A stretch of DNA of 7,516 nt, from the NCBI GenBank assembly GCA_030042375.1, contig JASHZU010000412.1:1-7516 (forward strand). Direction: 5' to 3'. Origin of the DNA: Verrucomicrobiia bacterium. Lineage in GTDB: Bacteria > Verrucomicrobiota > Verrucomicrobiae > Limisphaerales > UBA11358. Numbering within the stretch: position 1 is the stretch's first letter; every line of letters begins with the position of its first letter. The position numbers and the translations under genes were made by a program. The notes below the pieces were generated by a model. That model did not search any database, was not told the DNA's origin, and was given only the letters and a program-made list of their open reading frames with translations. Positions 1-6,660 of the stretch are shown piece after piece.

Positions 1-2444
1 GGCACCAGGGACGTGCTGATGAGCGGCAGTGAAAATAAAAATTGGGCCGACCAATGGGAACCCACCGCCGCAGAGATCCCAAAACCGGTGCTCCAAAGTT
101 GGGTGGCGGAGGGGGTTTCCGCGGGCGGGTCGAGCAGATAAGCCGTGGCGGCATCCGTGTAAACCTTGGCGCTCACAGTCAACGGCGTGCCATCATAAAC
201 CATGCCCACGATATGTGGCGGGGTGTCCTCCTCCAGCTGCATATCCCAGCCGCAGTCGCCAAAGATTTCGCCTTCATGATAACCCCGGACGCTATTAACG
301 CCGCCAATGCCAAATTGTTCATTGGAGATTAGCGGTTCGCTGGCCCATTGGCCGTTCAATCGTAATGCGGTCGTCCAATTGCCCGGGCTGATAATGGATT
401 GCGAAAAGCTGGGCCGGAGAATGACCCAATGCCCGGTCGATTCCCTGGAACCAGTGATGCCCTGGAGACTCTGAAGTCCATAGATATTTTTCGGCGTATT
501 GGTTGGGGCGGTGAAAATCGTTGAACTGTCGAACCAAAGATTAACATTCAGTTGCAGGCCTGCGGTCATCGGTCCAAAAAAATCGTTTCCACTGGCATTG
601 TAACCGATTTGCAGGGGCAGATAGTCCACCCGTTGTGCTGTGACGGGCGTGACTTCGGATTCGGTGCTGGTTGCGACGTTGGTCGTTCCGTTGGGGCCGG
701 TCGTGTAAGTGGTATCCGTGAAGTAGTTTGTTTTAGCGTTCGATTGTTGAAAGACCTTGAAATCAAATCCCCCGGAGACGGTGGACGAGATTGCTTGCAT
801 CGGGGGCAACGGCTTGCTCAACTGGAATCCGAGGTCTTCATTGATCGTAATGCCTTCCTGGTCTTCCTGGCGGGTGATGATTTGCTGGCCGGGTTCATCC
901 AGGATGGTTCCGTTGAACAGGTCTTCCACGCCGGTATCGATGGTGGATCGGCTGGCATACAGGTTCAATTCTGTTTGGCCGGAAGGCGGAGGCAGATTAA
1001 AACGGCGCTGCGCTTCGCTGTATCCAAAGCTTCCGGGACTGGCCTGGACCGTGTTGGCGATGCTCTGCGGCGCGCCGAGGGGCAGGCGGTAGAAGCCGCT
1101 GTAATTGGCCACCAGCGGCAGGTCATAAAACGGCCAGCCATCTCCGGCTTTATATTCCTGGGGGGAGAAACCATATTGCACGCCCACCGAGTGCTCCCAA
1201 TCCCACACGTTGTTGTCCACGGCGGAGGCATTGATGCGCATGTCCGGCGTGCCGGGAGTATTTTGATTGTTGAAGTCCAGCTTGCCGTGAACCGGTAATT
1301 GGTCGATGACTTTCAGGGTCAGTTCGCTGGAGCCCGGGTCCGGGCCCGGCCCGATGACCGGATAAATCTGCCGGTCCTGGTTGGCATTGGCGCGGTTTAA
1401 TTCCGTCTGGAAAATATTTTGGTTGAGCAGGATGTTGGTGTGCAGGCTGGGCAGGGCGCGCATGACATTGTTGGAACCAAACCAGTTGTTGCCGGTGACA
1501 TAAATCGACGTCAGCCATCCTTCGGTCACCTGCACTTTCACTGTCGCGTTCGTCAATTTTTGCTGCGGCAATCCTACCGCGATCGTGATATAGCCGCGGT
1601 CGCGGTACTCTTTCTGGAGTTCCTGCACCACTGTGCGAATGCCTTCAAAGCTCACATTCGTCCCAAACGCGCCGTCAATGTTCGTCAAAACCTGCGCTAT
1701 CTCGAGGGGCGTCAGCACGGTGTTGCCCTCAATGACATAATGTTCCACTGCGAAATGTGGTCCGGCATTGGTGGAGATGACGTGAATGCGCGTGTCCGTT
1801 TTCTCCGTAGCCAGTTTTGTGATTTCCGCGAATAAGGCCGCGCGCGCCGCGGCGATTTGCTCGGGCGTGGCCGGTTTCGCCGGGACAGCCGGGGCCGCAG
1901 GCGGAGCTTTCGCCACGGGAGCGGTGGTAGCCACGGGAGGAGTAGCCGTTTGCGGGACCAGGACCGGCGAGATGCCCGGCAGCATGGAACCATTTCCGGA
2001 GTTCGGCGCGGAAGAATAACGAACGCCTGAGATGACGATTTGCGGAATTGCCGTTTGAAAAACATTGAAGGTGACGATGCCGTCTTTTATCTGTTCTTTT
2101 GCAAAGGCAATACTCGTCTTGGGGTAGCCATGATCGCGATATTGATCCTGGAGGGCGGACGCGGCTTTTACGATTTCGTCCAGGCTGACATCCGGGCCGG
2201 TGTATTTGGAAAGCAGGGGAAGCCAGACATTCATGGGCAGCAGCCCGTTGTCATCTACCATGTAGCCAGTGACCCTGAACCGTGGCCCCGCAGGAGCGGT
2301 CGTGACGCCCATCAGTCCGGAACTGCCGACAATTTGTGCATCTGCAGGCACAGTGTTGACCAAAAAAATCGCCGTGAAAAAGAGGAGCAGGAGTAATCGG
2401 TATCCCGGGCTGGGACGAAAGAAAGAAGACACCGCCGCTACCAT
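1..2444 (-). CDS. TpsB/FhaC/ShlB-family outer-membrane transporter with POTRA domains, C-terminus cut by window edge
   Basis: I translated this from the minus strand: 814 codons are open from the ATG at 2444 to the window edge with no stop. An in-frame TAA lies 10 codons upstream, so this ATG is the earliest ATG start; AGG directly precedes it. Residues 1-36 form a signal peptide (Leu/Phe-rich core, likely cleavage after ADA). Residues ~55-140 and ~231-318 each read as an FhaC-type POTRA domain; the second has EGNTVLTPLEI and both have YRD.GY. They are joined by an Ala/Pro-rich linker (~163-195) and a short helix. A third POTRA-like segment (~320-382) leads into a beta-barrel (~383 onward) with VRGY at 719-722, the conserved loop-6 motif, and VYTDA near 761-765. 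The family exports a large partner protein across the outer membrane. The last strand (WSAQFLFSLPL) suggests only a few residues are missing. Family confidence is high; the substrate is unknown. Confidence 0.88.
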   Translation of the reverse strand, partial: MVAAVSSFFRPSPGYRLLLLLFFTAIFLVNTVPADAQIVGSSGLMGVTTAPAGPRFRVTGYMVDDNGLLPMNVWLPLLSKYTGPDVSLDEIVKAASALQDQYRDHGYPKTSIAFAKEQIKDGIVTFNVFQTAIPQIVISGVRYSSAPNSGNGSMLPGISPVLVPQTATPPVATTAPVAKAPPAAPAVPAKPATPEQIAAARAALFAEITKLATEKTDTRIHVISTNAGPHFAVEHYVIEGNTVLTPLEIAQVLTNIDGAFGTNVSFEGIRTVVQELQKEYRDRGYITIAVGLPQQKLTNATVKVQVTEGWLTSIYVTGNNWFGSNNVMRALPSLHTNILLNQNIFQTELNRANANQDRQIYPVIGPGPDPGSSELTLKVIDQLPVHGKLDFNNQNTPGTPDMRINASAVDNNVWDWEHSVGVQYGFSPQEYKAGDGWPFYDLPLVANYSGFYRLPLGAPQSIANTVQASPGSFGYSEAQRRFNLPPPSGQTELNLYASRSTIDTGVEDLFNGTILDEPGQQIITRQEDQEGITINEDLGFQLSKPLPPMQAISSTVSGGFDFKVFQQSNAKTNYFTDTTYTTGPNGTTNVATSTESEVTPVTAQRVDYLPLQIGYNASGNDFFGPMTAGLQLNVNLWFDSSTIFTAPTNTPKNIYGLQSLQGITGSRESTGHWVILRPSFSQSIISPGNWTTALRLNGQWASEPLISNEQFGIGGVNSVRGYHEGEIFGDCGWDMQLEEDTPPHIVGMVYDGTPLTVSAKVYTDAATAYLLDPPAETPSATQLWSTGFGISAAVGSHWSAQFLFSLPLISTSLV

Positions 2445-2475
2445 CCTGGGGGCAGTGGGATTGCTAAGGTTTACC

Positions 2476-2501
2476 GAAAAATCCACGACCGTGAAGGGTC
2501 G
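2476..2501 (-). promoter_or_regulatory. Weak terminator-like hairpin in the transporter leader
   Basis: On the minus strand CGACC (2501-2497) pairs with GGTCG (2490-2486) around a 6-nt loop. Four nucleotides later comes a run of five T (2481-2477). It lies 32 nt upstream of the transporter ATG. The stem is only 5 bp and the T-run is not adjacent, so this may be chance. Confidence 0.22.
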
Positions 2502-2511
2502 GGCAACTCTA

Positions 2512-2547
2512 TTACGGATTCCTGTCAGAATTGTGACAATTCCGTAA
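2512..2547. promoter_or_regulatory. Nested inverted repeat, candidate operator between divergent genes
   Basis: A perfect outer inverted repeat, TTACGGA (2512-2518) with TCCGTAA (2541-2547), encloses a second dyad, TGTCAGAATTGTGACA (2523-2538), which matches its own reverse complement at 14 of 16 positions. The two centres differ by one base. The element is 68 bp upstream of the transporter ATG and 153 bp upstream of the AraC-type ATG, a suitable place to control both. On the minus strand TTGTCA (2538-2533) could be a -35 element, but the best -10 (TAATAG, 2513-2508) is 19 bp away, so I do not call a promoter. The binding protein is unknown. The neighbouring AraC-type regulator is a candidate, although that family more often binds direct repeats. 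Confidence 0.5.
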
Positions 2548-2549
2548 CG

Positions 2550-2589
2550 ATGGACAGCAAAGAAACGGTAATAGTGGCGGTTATGGACA
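2550..2589 (+). repeat. Direct repeat ATGGACA, two copies 33 bp apart
   Basis: ATGGACA occurs at 2550-2556 and 2583-2589, 33 bp start to start, about three helical turns. AraC/XylS proteins commonly bind pairs of direct half-sites on one DNA face, so these are possible sites for the adjacent regulator. At 7 bp the repeat could be chance. Confidence 0.28.
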
Positions 2590-2661
2590 AGTTTGGAGTT
2601 TCATTTCTTTTTCAAAATCGCCATGGGTTCGTAACACATTACCTGTAAAACTGTTTCTCCT

Positions 2662-2688
2662 TCCGCAAAACCAAAGGCGGAGTTTTTT
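2662..2688 (+). terminator. Terminator-like hairpin with T6 just upstream of the AraC-type start
   Basis: TCCGC (2662-2666) pairs with GCGGA (2677-2681) around a 10-nt loop, extendable by one T-G wobble pair, and is followed by TTTTTT (2683-2688). It ends 12 nt before the ATG at 2701. It could be a leader attenuator or a weak terminator of an upstream transcript. The 5-bp stem makes it weak. Confidence 0.35.
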
Positions 2689-2700
2689 GAAATTGCGAAT

Positions 2701-3630
2701 ATGAACAGGCTCGACGATTCGTATGCAACTCACCTGGCCATCAGGGAGTGCTGTATCTTACCTGGCAAGGAATGGCTGCCCAAACCGTTTGATTGGTCCC
2801 TGATTCAAGTCGAAGCAGGAATGGGCTACTGGTTGCAGGCGCAAACCAGTGTTGATTTGAAAACCGGCGCCGTGCTCCTCGTCTGCGGGGACGGCCAGGG
2901 ACGCATCCGCGCCAGCCAGTTAAACAGCATGTCGCTGTATTCTTTTAGTGTCACGCCGGCGCGCCTGACCGGGCTGATCACGCTTAGCGAACAGGATTTC
3001 CTCAAGCAAGCGGCGTCCCAGCCGGAACTGGCCTTTCAAATTTTTCCAGCCTCCAGTCCCGTCGCGGTGAAAATGCGCGAGCTCTACGCCAGCAATAATC
3101 CCAGCGCCCTGTCGTTCCGCTTGATGTTGCTCCAGCTTTTCGTCGACATTTTCGGGAAAAAATTGGAGCAACCCGCGCCAGTGCCGCAGAGCGGCGATGC
3201 CCGGGAACGGCTGCGTTCTTTTTTAGTGGCCGCGCCGCCGGACTTGCTGGCGGAAATGAGCTTTGAAGAACTCGCGCGCACCACCCGCTGCACGCCGCGG
3301 CATTTGAGCCGGATTTTTTACGAATTCATGGGCATGTCGTTTTCCGACAAGCGCGCGGAAATCCGGCTGGGCCGGGCGCGCGAACTGCTGGCTACGAGCA
3401 AATCCAAAGTGGTGGAAGTGGCTTTCGAGAGCGGTTACAAATCCCTGAGTCTGTTTAACCAGATGTTCACGCGCCGCTTTGGCACCAGCCCCGGCAAATG
3501 GCGGCAGAAAAATGGCATCAAGAGTGTCGGCGAAATCCGGCGCAACGCCGCCCCGGAATTGCGGGTTGCCAAAACCAGCCCTATTCGCCCAGTCCAGCCC
3601 CAGCCCCAATTAAGCACCGCGGCCGCGTAA
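2701..3630 (+). CDS. AraC/XylS-family transcriptional regulator
   Basis: This 309-residue protein is a DNA-binding regulator. The C-terminal part (about 167-270) contains the double helix-turn-helix of the family. The first HTH is around 187-210 (SFEELARTTRCTPRHLSRIF). The second, around 236-262, contains VAFESGYKSLSLFNQMFTRRFG and ends in the typical GTSPGKWR. Residues 20-115 look like a beta-rich, cupin-like sensing domain (WSLIQVEAGMGYWL, LKTGAVLLV), but its ligand cannot be read from the sequence. The last 40 residues are a Pro/Ala/Arg-rich tail beyond the usual family end. The ATG at 2701 is preferred because recognisable domain sequence starts soon after it, although no Shine-Dalgarno sequence precedes it; an internal ATG at 2821 would remove part of the domain. 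The gene is divergent from the transporter across a repeat-containing spacer, so that gene is the likely target, by inference. Confidence 0.92.
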   Translation: MNRLDDSYATHLAIRECCILPGKEWLPKPFDWSLIQVEAGMGYWLQAQTSVDLKTGAVLLVCGDGQGRIRASQLNSMSLYSFSVTPARLTGLITLSEQDFLKQAASQPELAFQIFPASSPVAVKMRELYASNNPSALSFRLMLLQLFVDIFGKKLEQPAPVPQSGDARERLRSFLVAAPPDLLAEMSFEELARTTRCTPRHLSRIFYEFMGMSFSDKRAEIRLGRARELLATSKSKVVEVAFESGYKSLSLFNQMFTRRFGTSPGKWRQKNGIKSVGEIRRNAAPELRVAKTSPIRPVQPQPQLSTAAA

Positions 3631-3638
3631 CGCGCGGA

Positions 3639-4952
3639 TTATTCGGCCACCAATGCCGTCACCTTCGGCTTCCGGGCAGAGATTTCAAAGGCCGCTTTGA
3701 TCTGGATGAGTGCTGCATCACCCTGAGCCTTTGAAGCCGCATGGATGCGGGCCAGGGGAGAATTTTTTTCCACACGCTCGCCCGGCTTCATCATCCGGTC
3801 AATGCCGACATCATAATGAATCACCGAATCTTTCGTGAGCCGCCCGCCGCCCAGGTCACGAATGGCCTCGCCGATAATTTGCGCATCGCATCGCGAAACA
3901 AAACCAGCGCGGGGCGATTTCAATTCAACGACTACAGGGGCGATCACGTCCCGTGAAAGTTTTTTATAAAATGCCTCCAGGTCCGCGCCCTGCACCCGGA
4001 GCATCTCATCGAATTTTTTCCGCGGCGCGCCGGAGTCCAGGCAATCCTCCGCCCTTTTTTTCGCGGCACTCAATGTCCCGGCTTTGCCCGTCTGGACCAA
4101 CAAATGTGCCGCGCAAACCAGCACGAGCGAGCGCAGGTCATCAATCGGCAAATCGTGGTCACTTTGAGGTTCAAGACACGCGACCGATTCTTTGACTTCC
4201 AGCCAGTTGCCCGCCGCGCGGCCCAGCGGCGTGTTCATGTCCGTCAAAATCGCGCGCGTTTTCACGCCGCAATCATTCGCCAGTGTGACCATGGCCTGGG
4301 CCAGTTTGCGGGCATCCGGCTTGGTCTGCATGAACGCCGCGCAACCGAATTTCACGTCCAGAATCATCGCGTCCAAATTTTCAGCGAGCTTTTTCGAAAG
4401 GATGGACGCGACGATGAGCGGGATGGATGGAACGGTCCCGCTGGCGTCGCGGAGGGCATAAATTTTTTTGTCCGCCGGGACCATGGCATCCGTCTGGCCG
4501 CAAATCACGCAGCCGATTTTTTGGACCTGCGCGACAATTTGTTCGACTGGCAGGAGCGTTTTGAAACCGGGAATGGAATCCAATTTGTCCAGCGTACCGC
4601 CGGTGATGCCCAGGCCGCGACCGGAAATCATCGGCACGCGAAAACCCAGGCACGCGAGTAGCGGCGAAAGCGGGAGCGAAACCTTATCGCCGATGCCGCC
4701 GGTGGAATGTTTGTCCACCAGCGGGCGCGGGTCGGTGGGAAATTTCAGGACATCGCCGGAATCGCGCATGGCGAGCGTGAGCGCGCGTGTTTCGGCGGCA
4801 TTGAGGCCGCGAAAATAAATGGCCATGAGCATCGCGGCCATTTGGTAATCGGGAATGCGCCCGGCGGTAAATTCGCGGATGAAACTTTGAATTTCTTCGG
4901 GCGCGAGCGTTTTGCCTTCGCGTTTGGATTCAATGAGTGAGAGAAAATTCAT
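3639..4952 (-). CDS. deoA: Thymidine/pyrimidine-nucleoside phosphorylase
   Basis: This 437-residue enzyme should cleave thymidine, deoxyuridine or uridine with phosphate to give free base and (deoxy)ribose 1-phosphate, in cytoplasmic pyrimidine salvage. The length matches E. coli DeoA (about 440). The phosphate-binding loop KHSTGG is at 81-86, with the His equivalent to E. coli H85. The family signature SGRGLGITGGT is at 110-120, and YALRD...SIPL...SKK supplies R168, S183 and K187, equivalent to R171, S186 and K190. The C-terminal alpha/beta lobe is complete. Two differences stand out: Ile116 replaces the usual His in GLGHTGG, and the VGSGAFM loop reads FGCAAFM (202-208). I chose the ATG at 4952, preceded by GGGG, over an in-frame TTG at 4973, because family members start close to this point. 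It follows fabF by 24 bp and converges on the AraC-type gene. Whether it is DeoA-like or Pdp-like in specificity is undecided. Confidence 0.93.
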   Translation of the reverse strand: MNFLSLIESKREGKTLAPEEIQSFIREFTAGRIPDYQMAAMLMAIYFRGLNAAETRALTLAMRDSGDVLKFPTDPRPLVDKHSTGGIGDKVSLPLSPLLACLGFRVPMISGRGLGITGGTLDKLDSIPGFKTLLPVEQIVAQVQKIGCVICGQTDAMVPADKKIYALRDASGTVPSIPLIVASILSKKLAENLDAMILDVKFGCAAFMQTKPDARKLAQAMVTLANDCGVKTRAILTDMNTPLGRAAGNWLEVKESVACLEPQSDHDLPIDDLRSLVLVCAAHLLVQTGKAGTLSAAKKRAEDCLDSGAPRKKFDEMLRVQGADLEAFYKKLSRDVIAPVVVELKSPRAGFVSRCDAQIIGEAIRDLGGGRLTKDSVIHYDVGIDRMMKPGERVEKNSPLARIHAASKAQGDAALIQIKAAFEISARKPKVTALVAE

Positions 4953-4976
4953 CGCCCCATTTTCCAAAAGCAATGG

Positions 4977-6236
4977 TTACCCCTCAAACTTCTTCGCCGC
5001 GATGCTGGCGTTATGCCCGCCGAAGCCGAAGGAGTTGTTAATGGCGGCGGTGATTTTCATCTCGCGCGCTGTATTGGGCACATAATCCAAATCGCATTCG
5101 GGATCGGGCACCTGGTAATTGATCGTCGGCGGCGCGATGCCATGATAAAGCGCCAGCGCGCAGACGGTCATTTCCACTGCACCCGCCGCGCCGAGCATGT
5201 GGCCGGTCGCGCCTTTGGTGGAACTGACGGCGATTTTTTTTGCGTGCGGGCCAAAAACCGTTTTGATGGCCTGCGTTTCGCAGACGTCGCCTTGCGGCGT
5301 GGAAGTGCCGTGGGCGTTGATGTAGTTGACGTCTTCCAGTTTCAGGTTGCCGTTGCGCAAAGCCATCTTCATGCAGCGCGCCGCGCCTTCGCCTTCCGGT
5401 GCGGGCGCCGTCAAATGGTAAGCGTCCGCCGTATTGCCATAGCCGACTACTTCGCAATAAATCTTTGCCCCGCGCTTTTTGGCGCGTTCCAATTCCTCCA
5501 GCACCAAAATGCCCGAGCCTTCGCCCATGACAAAGCCGTCGCGTTCTTTATCAAACGGCCGTGAAGCATGTTTGGGATCGTCGTTGCGCGTGCTCATGGC
5601 TTTCATGGCGCAAAATCCGCCGATACCGATGGGCACGACTGTGGCCTCGGCGCCGCCGGCCACCATCACTTCGGCATCGCCCATCTTAATCGCGCGCCAG
5701 GCCTCGCCAATGGCATGGTTCGCCGTGGCGCAGGCGGAGCAGGTGGAAAAATTCGGCCCGCGCAGCTCAAAGAACATGGAAATCAAGCCCGACGCCATGT
5801 TCGAAATGAGCATCGGAATCATGAACGGCGAGAGGCGTCCCGGCCCGCGGTTCAGCAGGATTTGGTGCTGTTCAGCGGTGGTTTCCAACCCGCCGATGCC
5901 CGAGCCAACGATGACGCCGATCTCATCGCGATTTTCCTTATGCAGGTCCAGGCCGGAATCCTTCAGCGCCTTCCACGCCGCATACACGCCGAATTGCGAA
6001 AAACGGTCTGCCCGCCGCACTTCCTTGGGCGAAGGAAATGCCGGCACCGGGTCAAAGTCCCTGACTTCGCCGGCGATTTTGGTGTCATAGGGCGTTGTGT
6101 CAAACGACGTAATTTTATCAATGCCGCATTCGCCGGCAACGATGCGTTTCCAAAACGTCTCCACCTCATTCCCCAGGGGGGTGACGAGGCCCAGGCCTGT
6201 GATGACGACCCGCCGGTCTGCTGAATTACTAGCCAT
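4977..6236 (-). CDS. fabF: Beta-ketoacyl-ACP synthase II
   Basis: This 419-residue condensing enzyme catalyses decarboxylative condensation of malonyl-ACP with a growing acyl-ACP in the elongation cycle of type II fatty-acid synthesis. The thiolase fold is complete, from RRVVITGLGLVTPLG (8-22) to NNSFGFGGHN near the C-terminus. The Cys-His-His catalytic triad is present: Cys169 in CSACATA, His309 in NAHGTSTP and His346 in KGATGHMLGAAG. The MVAGGAE, STRND and ASRPFDKERDGFVMGEG blocks match FabF closely, and the length fits FabF/FabB rather than the shorter FabH. An additional Cys (166) lies three residues before the nucleophile, and the GFGGTN motif has His in place of Thr, which also occurs in other family members. 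The ATG at 6236 has no Shine-Dalgarno sequence; a terminator T-tract ends 5 nt upstream. It lies between acpP and deoA. Confidence 0.97.
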   Translation of the reverse strand: MASNSADRRVVITGLGLVTPLGNEVETFWKRIVAGECGIDKITSFDTTPYDTKIAGEVRDFDPVPAFPSPKEVRRADRFSQFGVYAAWKALKDSGLDLHKENRDEIGVIVGSGIGGLETTAEQHQILLNRGPGRLSPFMIPMLISNMASGLISMFFELRGPNFSTCSACATANHAIGEAWRAIKMGDAEVMVAGGAEATVVPIGIGGFCAMKAMSTRNDDPKHASRPFDKERDGFVMGEGSGILVLEELERAKKRGAKIYCEVVGYGNTADAYHLTAPAPEGEGAARCMKMALRNGNLKLEDVNYINAHGTSTPQGDVCETQAIKTVFGPHAKKIAVSSTKGATGHMLGAAGAVEMTVCALALYHGIAPPTINYQVPDPECDLDYVPNTAREMKITAAINNSFGFGGHNASIAAKKFEG

Positions 6237-6241
6237 AAATT

Positions 6242-6279
6242 AAAAAAGGGCAGTTTGAGCCTGTCTGCCAAACTGCCCT
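6242..6279 (-). terminator. Intrinsic terminator between acpP and fabF
   Basis: On the minus strand AGGGCAGTTTG (6279-6269) pairs perfectly over 11 bp with CAAACTGCCCT (6257-6247) around an 11-nt loop, followed by T at 6247-6242. The hairpin begins 19 nt after the acpP stop codon, and the T-tract ends 5 nt before the fabF ATG. There is no T-run on the plus-strand side, so it works in one direction only. Since I see no separate fabF promoter, it probably acts as a partial terminator that lowers fabF and deoA expression relative to acpP. Confidence 0.9.
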
Positions 6280-6298
6280 GAAGTGGGAAAAGCCGCAA

Positions 6299-6541
6299 CT
6301 ATTTTTGATGTTCTTCGATATATTTGACCACGTCGCCGACGGTCAGGAGTTTTTCGGCCTGTTCATCAGGCACTTCGATGCCAAATTCCTCTTCCAGAGC
6401 CATGATGAGCTCAACAGTATCGAGGGAATCGGCGCCCAAATCCTCAATGAATTTGGCCTCGGGCGTCACTTGATCGGGCTTCACGCCAAGTTGTTCGACG
6501 ATGATGTCCCGTACACGTATGTCAATTGGTTTGTCTGCCAT
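6299..6541 (-). CDS. acpP: Acyl carrier protein
   Basis: This 80-residue acidic protein carries fatty-acyl intermediates as thioesters on a 4'-phosphopantetheine arm and hands them to FabG and FabF in the cytoplasm. The attachment site is Ser39 in the conserved [11 protein letters not shown] motif, followed by the acidic recognition helix ([22 protein letters not shown]) that docks partner enzymes. Length and the four-helix layout are typical of AcpP. The ATG at 6541 is the natural family start. Only a distant AAGG lies upstream, so no proper Shine-Dalgarno sequence is seen. The gene sits between fabG and fabF, has its own likely promoter and is followed by a strong terminator, as expected for an abundant small protein. 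Confidence 0.98.
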   Translation of the reverse strand: MADKPIDIRVRDIIVEQLGVKPDQVTPEAKFIEDLGADSLDTVELIMALEEEFGIEVPDEQAEKLLTVGDVVKYIEEHQK

Positions 6542-6558
6542 AAAATAATCGTGCCTTG

Positions 6559-6587
6559 TCTGTAAGGGATGGGCGCGGACTCGTCAA
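6559..6587 (-). promoter_or_regulatory. Sigma70-like promoter for acpP
   Basis: On the minus strand TTGACG (6587-6582) is a five-of-six match to the -35 consensus. TACAGA (6564-6559), a weaker -10, lies 17 bp downstream, which is optimal spacing. The -10 ends 17 nt before the acpP ATG, so the 5' leader would be only about 10 nt. This would let acpP be transcribed independently of fabG. Confidence 0.55.
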
Positions 6588-6616
6588 GCCCTGAATGTAA
6601 AATTTTTTCTTCCTCA

Positions 6617-6651
6617 CCTCATTCTCAAGAAGGAAGAGGATGAGAATGAGG
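6617..6651. repeat. Intergenic inverted repeat between fabG and acpP
   Basis: CCTCATTCTC (6617-6626) and GAGAATGAGG (6642-6651) form a perfect 10-bp stem with a 15-nt loop. The stem can extend by TCTT/AAGA pairing across a bulge. One arm is nearly all pyrimidine and the other nearly all purine. It is 9 bp from the fabG stop. On the minus strand the hairpin is followed by an A-rich stretch, not a T-run, so it does not look like a classical terminator. It may protect the fabG transcript end or be a small dispersed repeat. Confidence 0.6.
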
Positions 6652-6660
6652 AAGATACAA

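Noticed and set aside
552..1298. Long plus-strand open frame of 248 codons
   Set aside because: It lies opposite the transporter gene, whose minus-strand frame shows a continuous signal peptide, POTRA and barrel pattern. The plus-strand product has no recognisable domain and is a shadow of GC-rich coding sequence.
1329..1362. GC-rich, self-complementary stretch within the transporter gene
   Set aside because: It encodes the Gly/Pro run GPGPDPG inside an open coding frame, so its symmetry is explained by codon composition.
2508..2538. Minus-strand promoter TTGTCA-19-TAATAG for the transporter
   Set aside because: The 19-bp spacing is beyond the usual range and the -10 matches at only three positions; not strong enough to annotate separately from the dyad.
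3623..3637. CCGCG/CGCGG hairpin at the junction of the convergent AraC-type and deoA genes, considered as a shared terminator
   Set aside because: The stem is only 5 bp in very GC-rich sequence and there is no T-run on either side.
4104..4661. Plus-strand open frame of 185 codons, with similar ones at 5013-5564, 5479-6090, 5568-6224 and 6904-7461
   Set aside because: All lie opposite deoA, fabF or fabG, which are fully supported by conserved motifs. The plus-strand products match no family and have the composition expected of antisense frames.
4953..4973. TTG start for the phosphorylase, giving 444 residues
   Set aside because: The ATG at 4952 fits the family N-terminus, has a GGGG upstream and leaves a sensible 24-bp gap after fabF; the seven extra residues add nothing recognisable.
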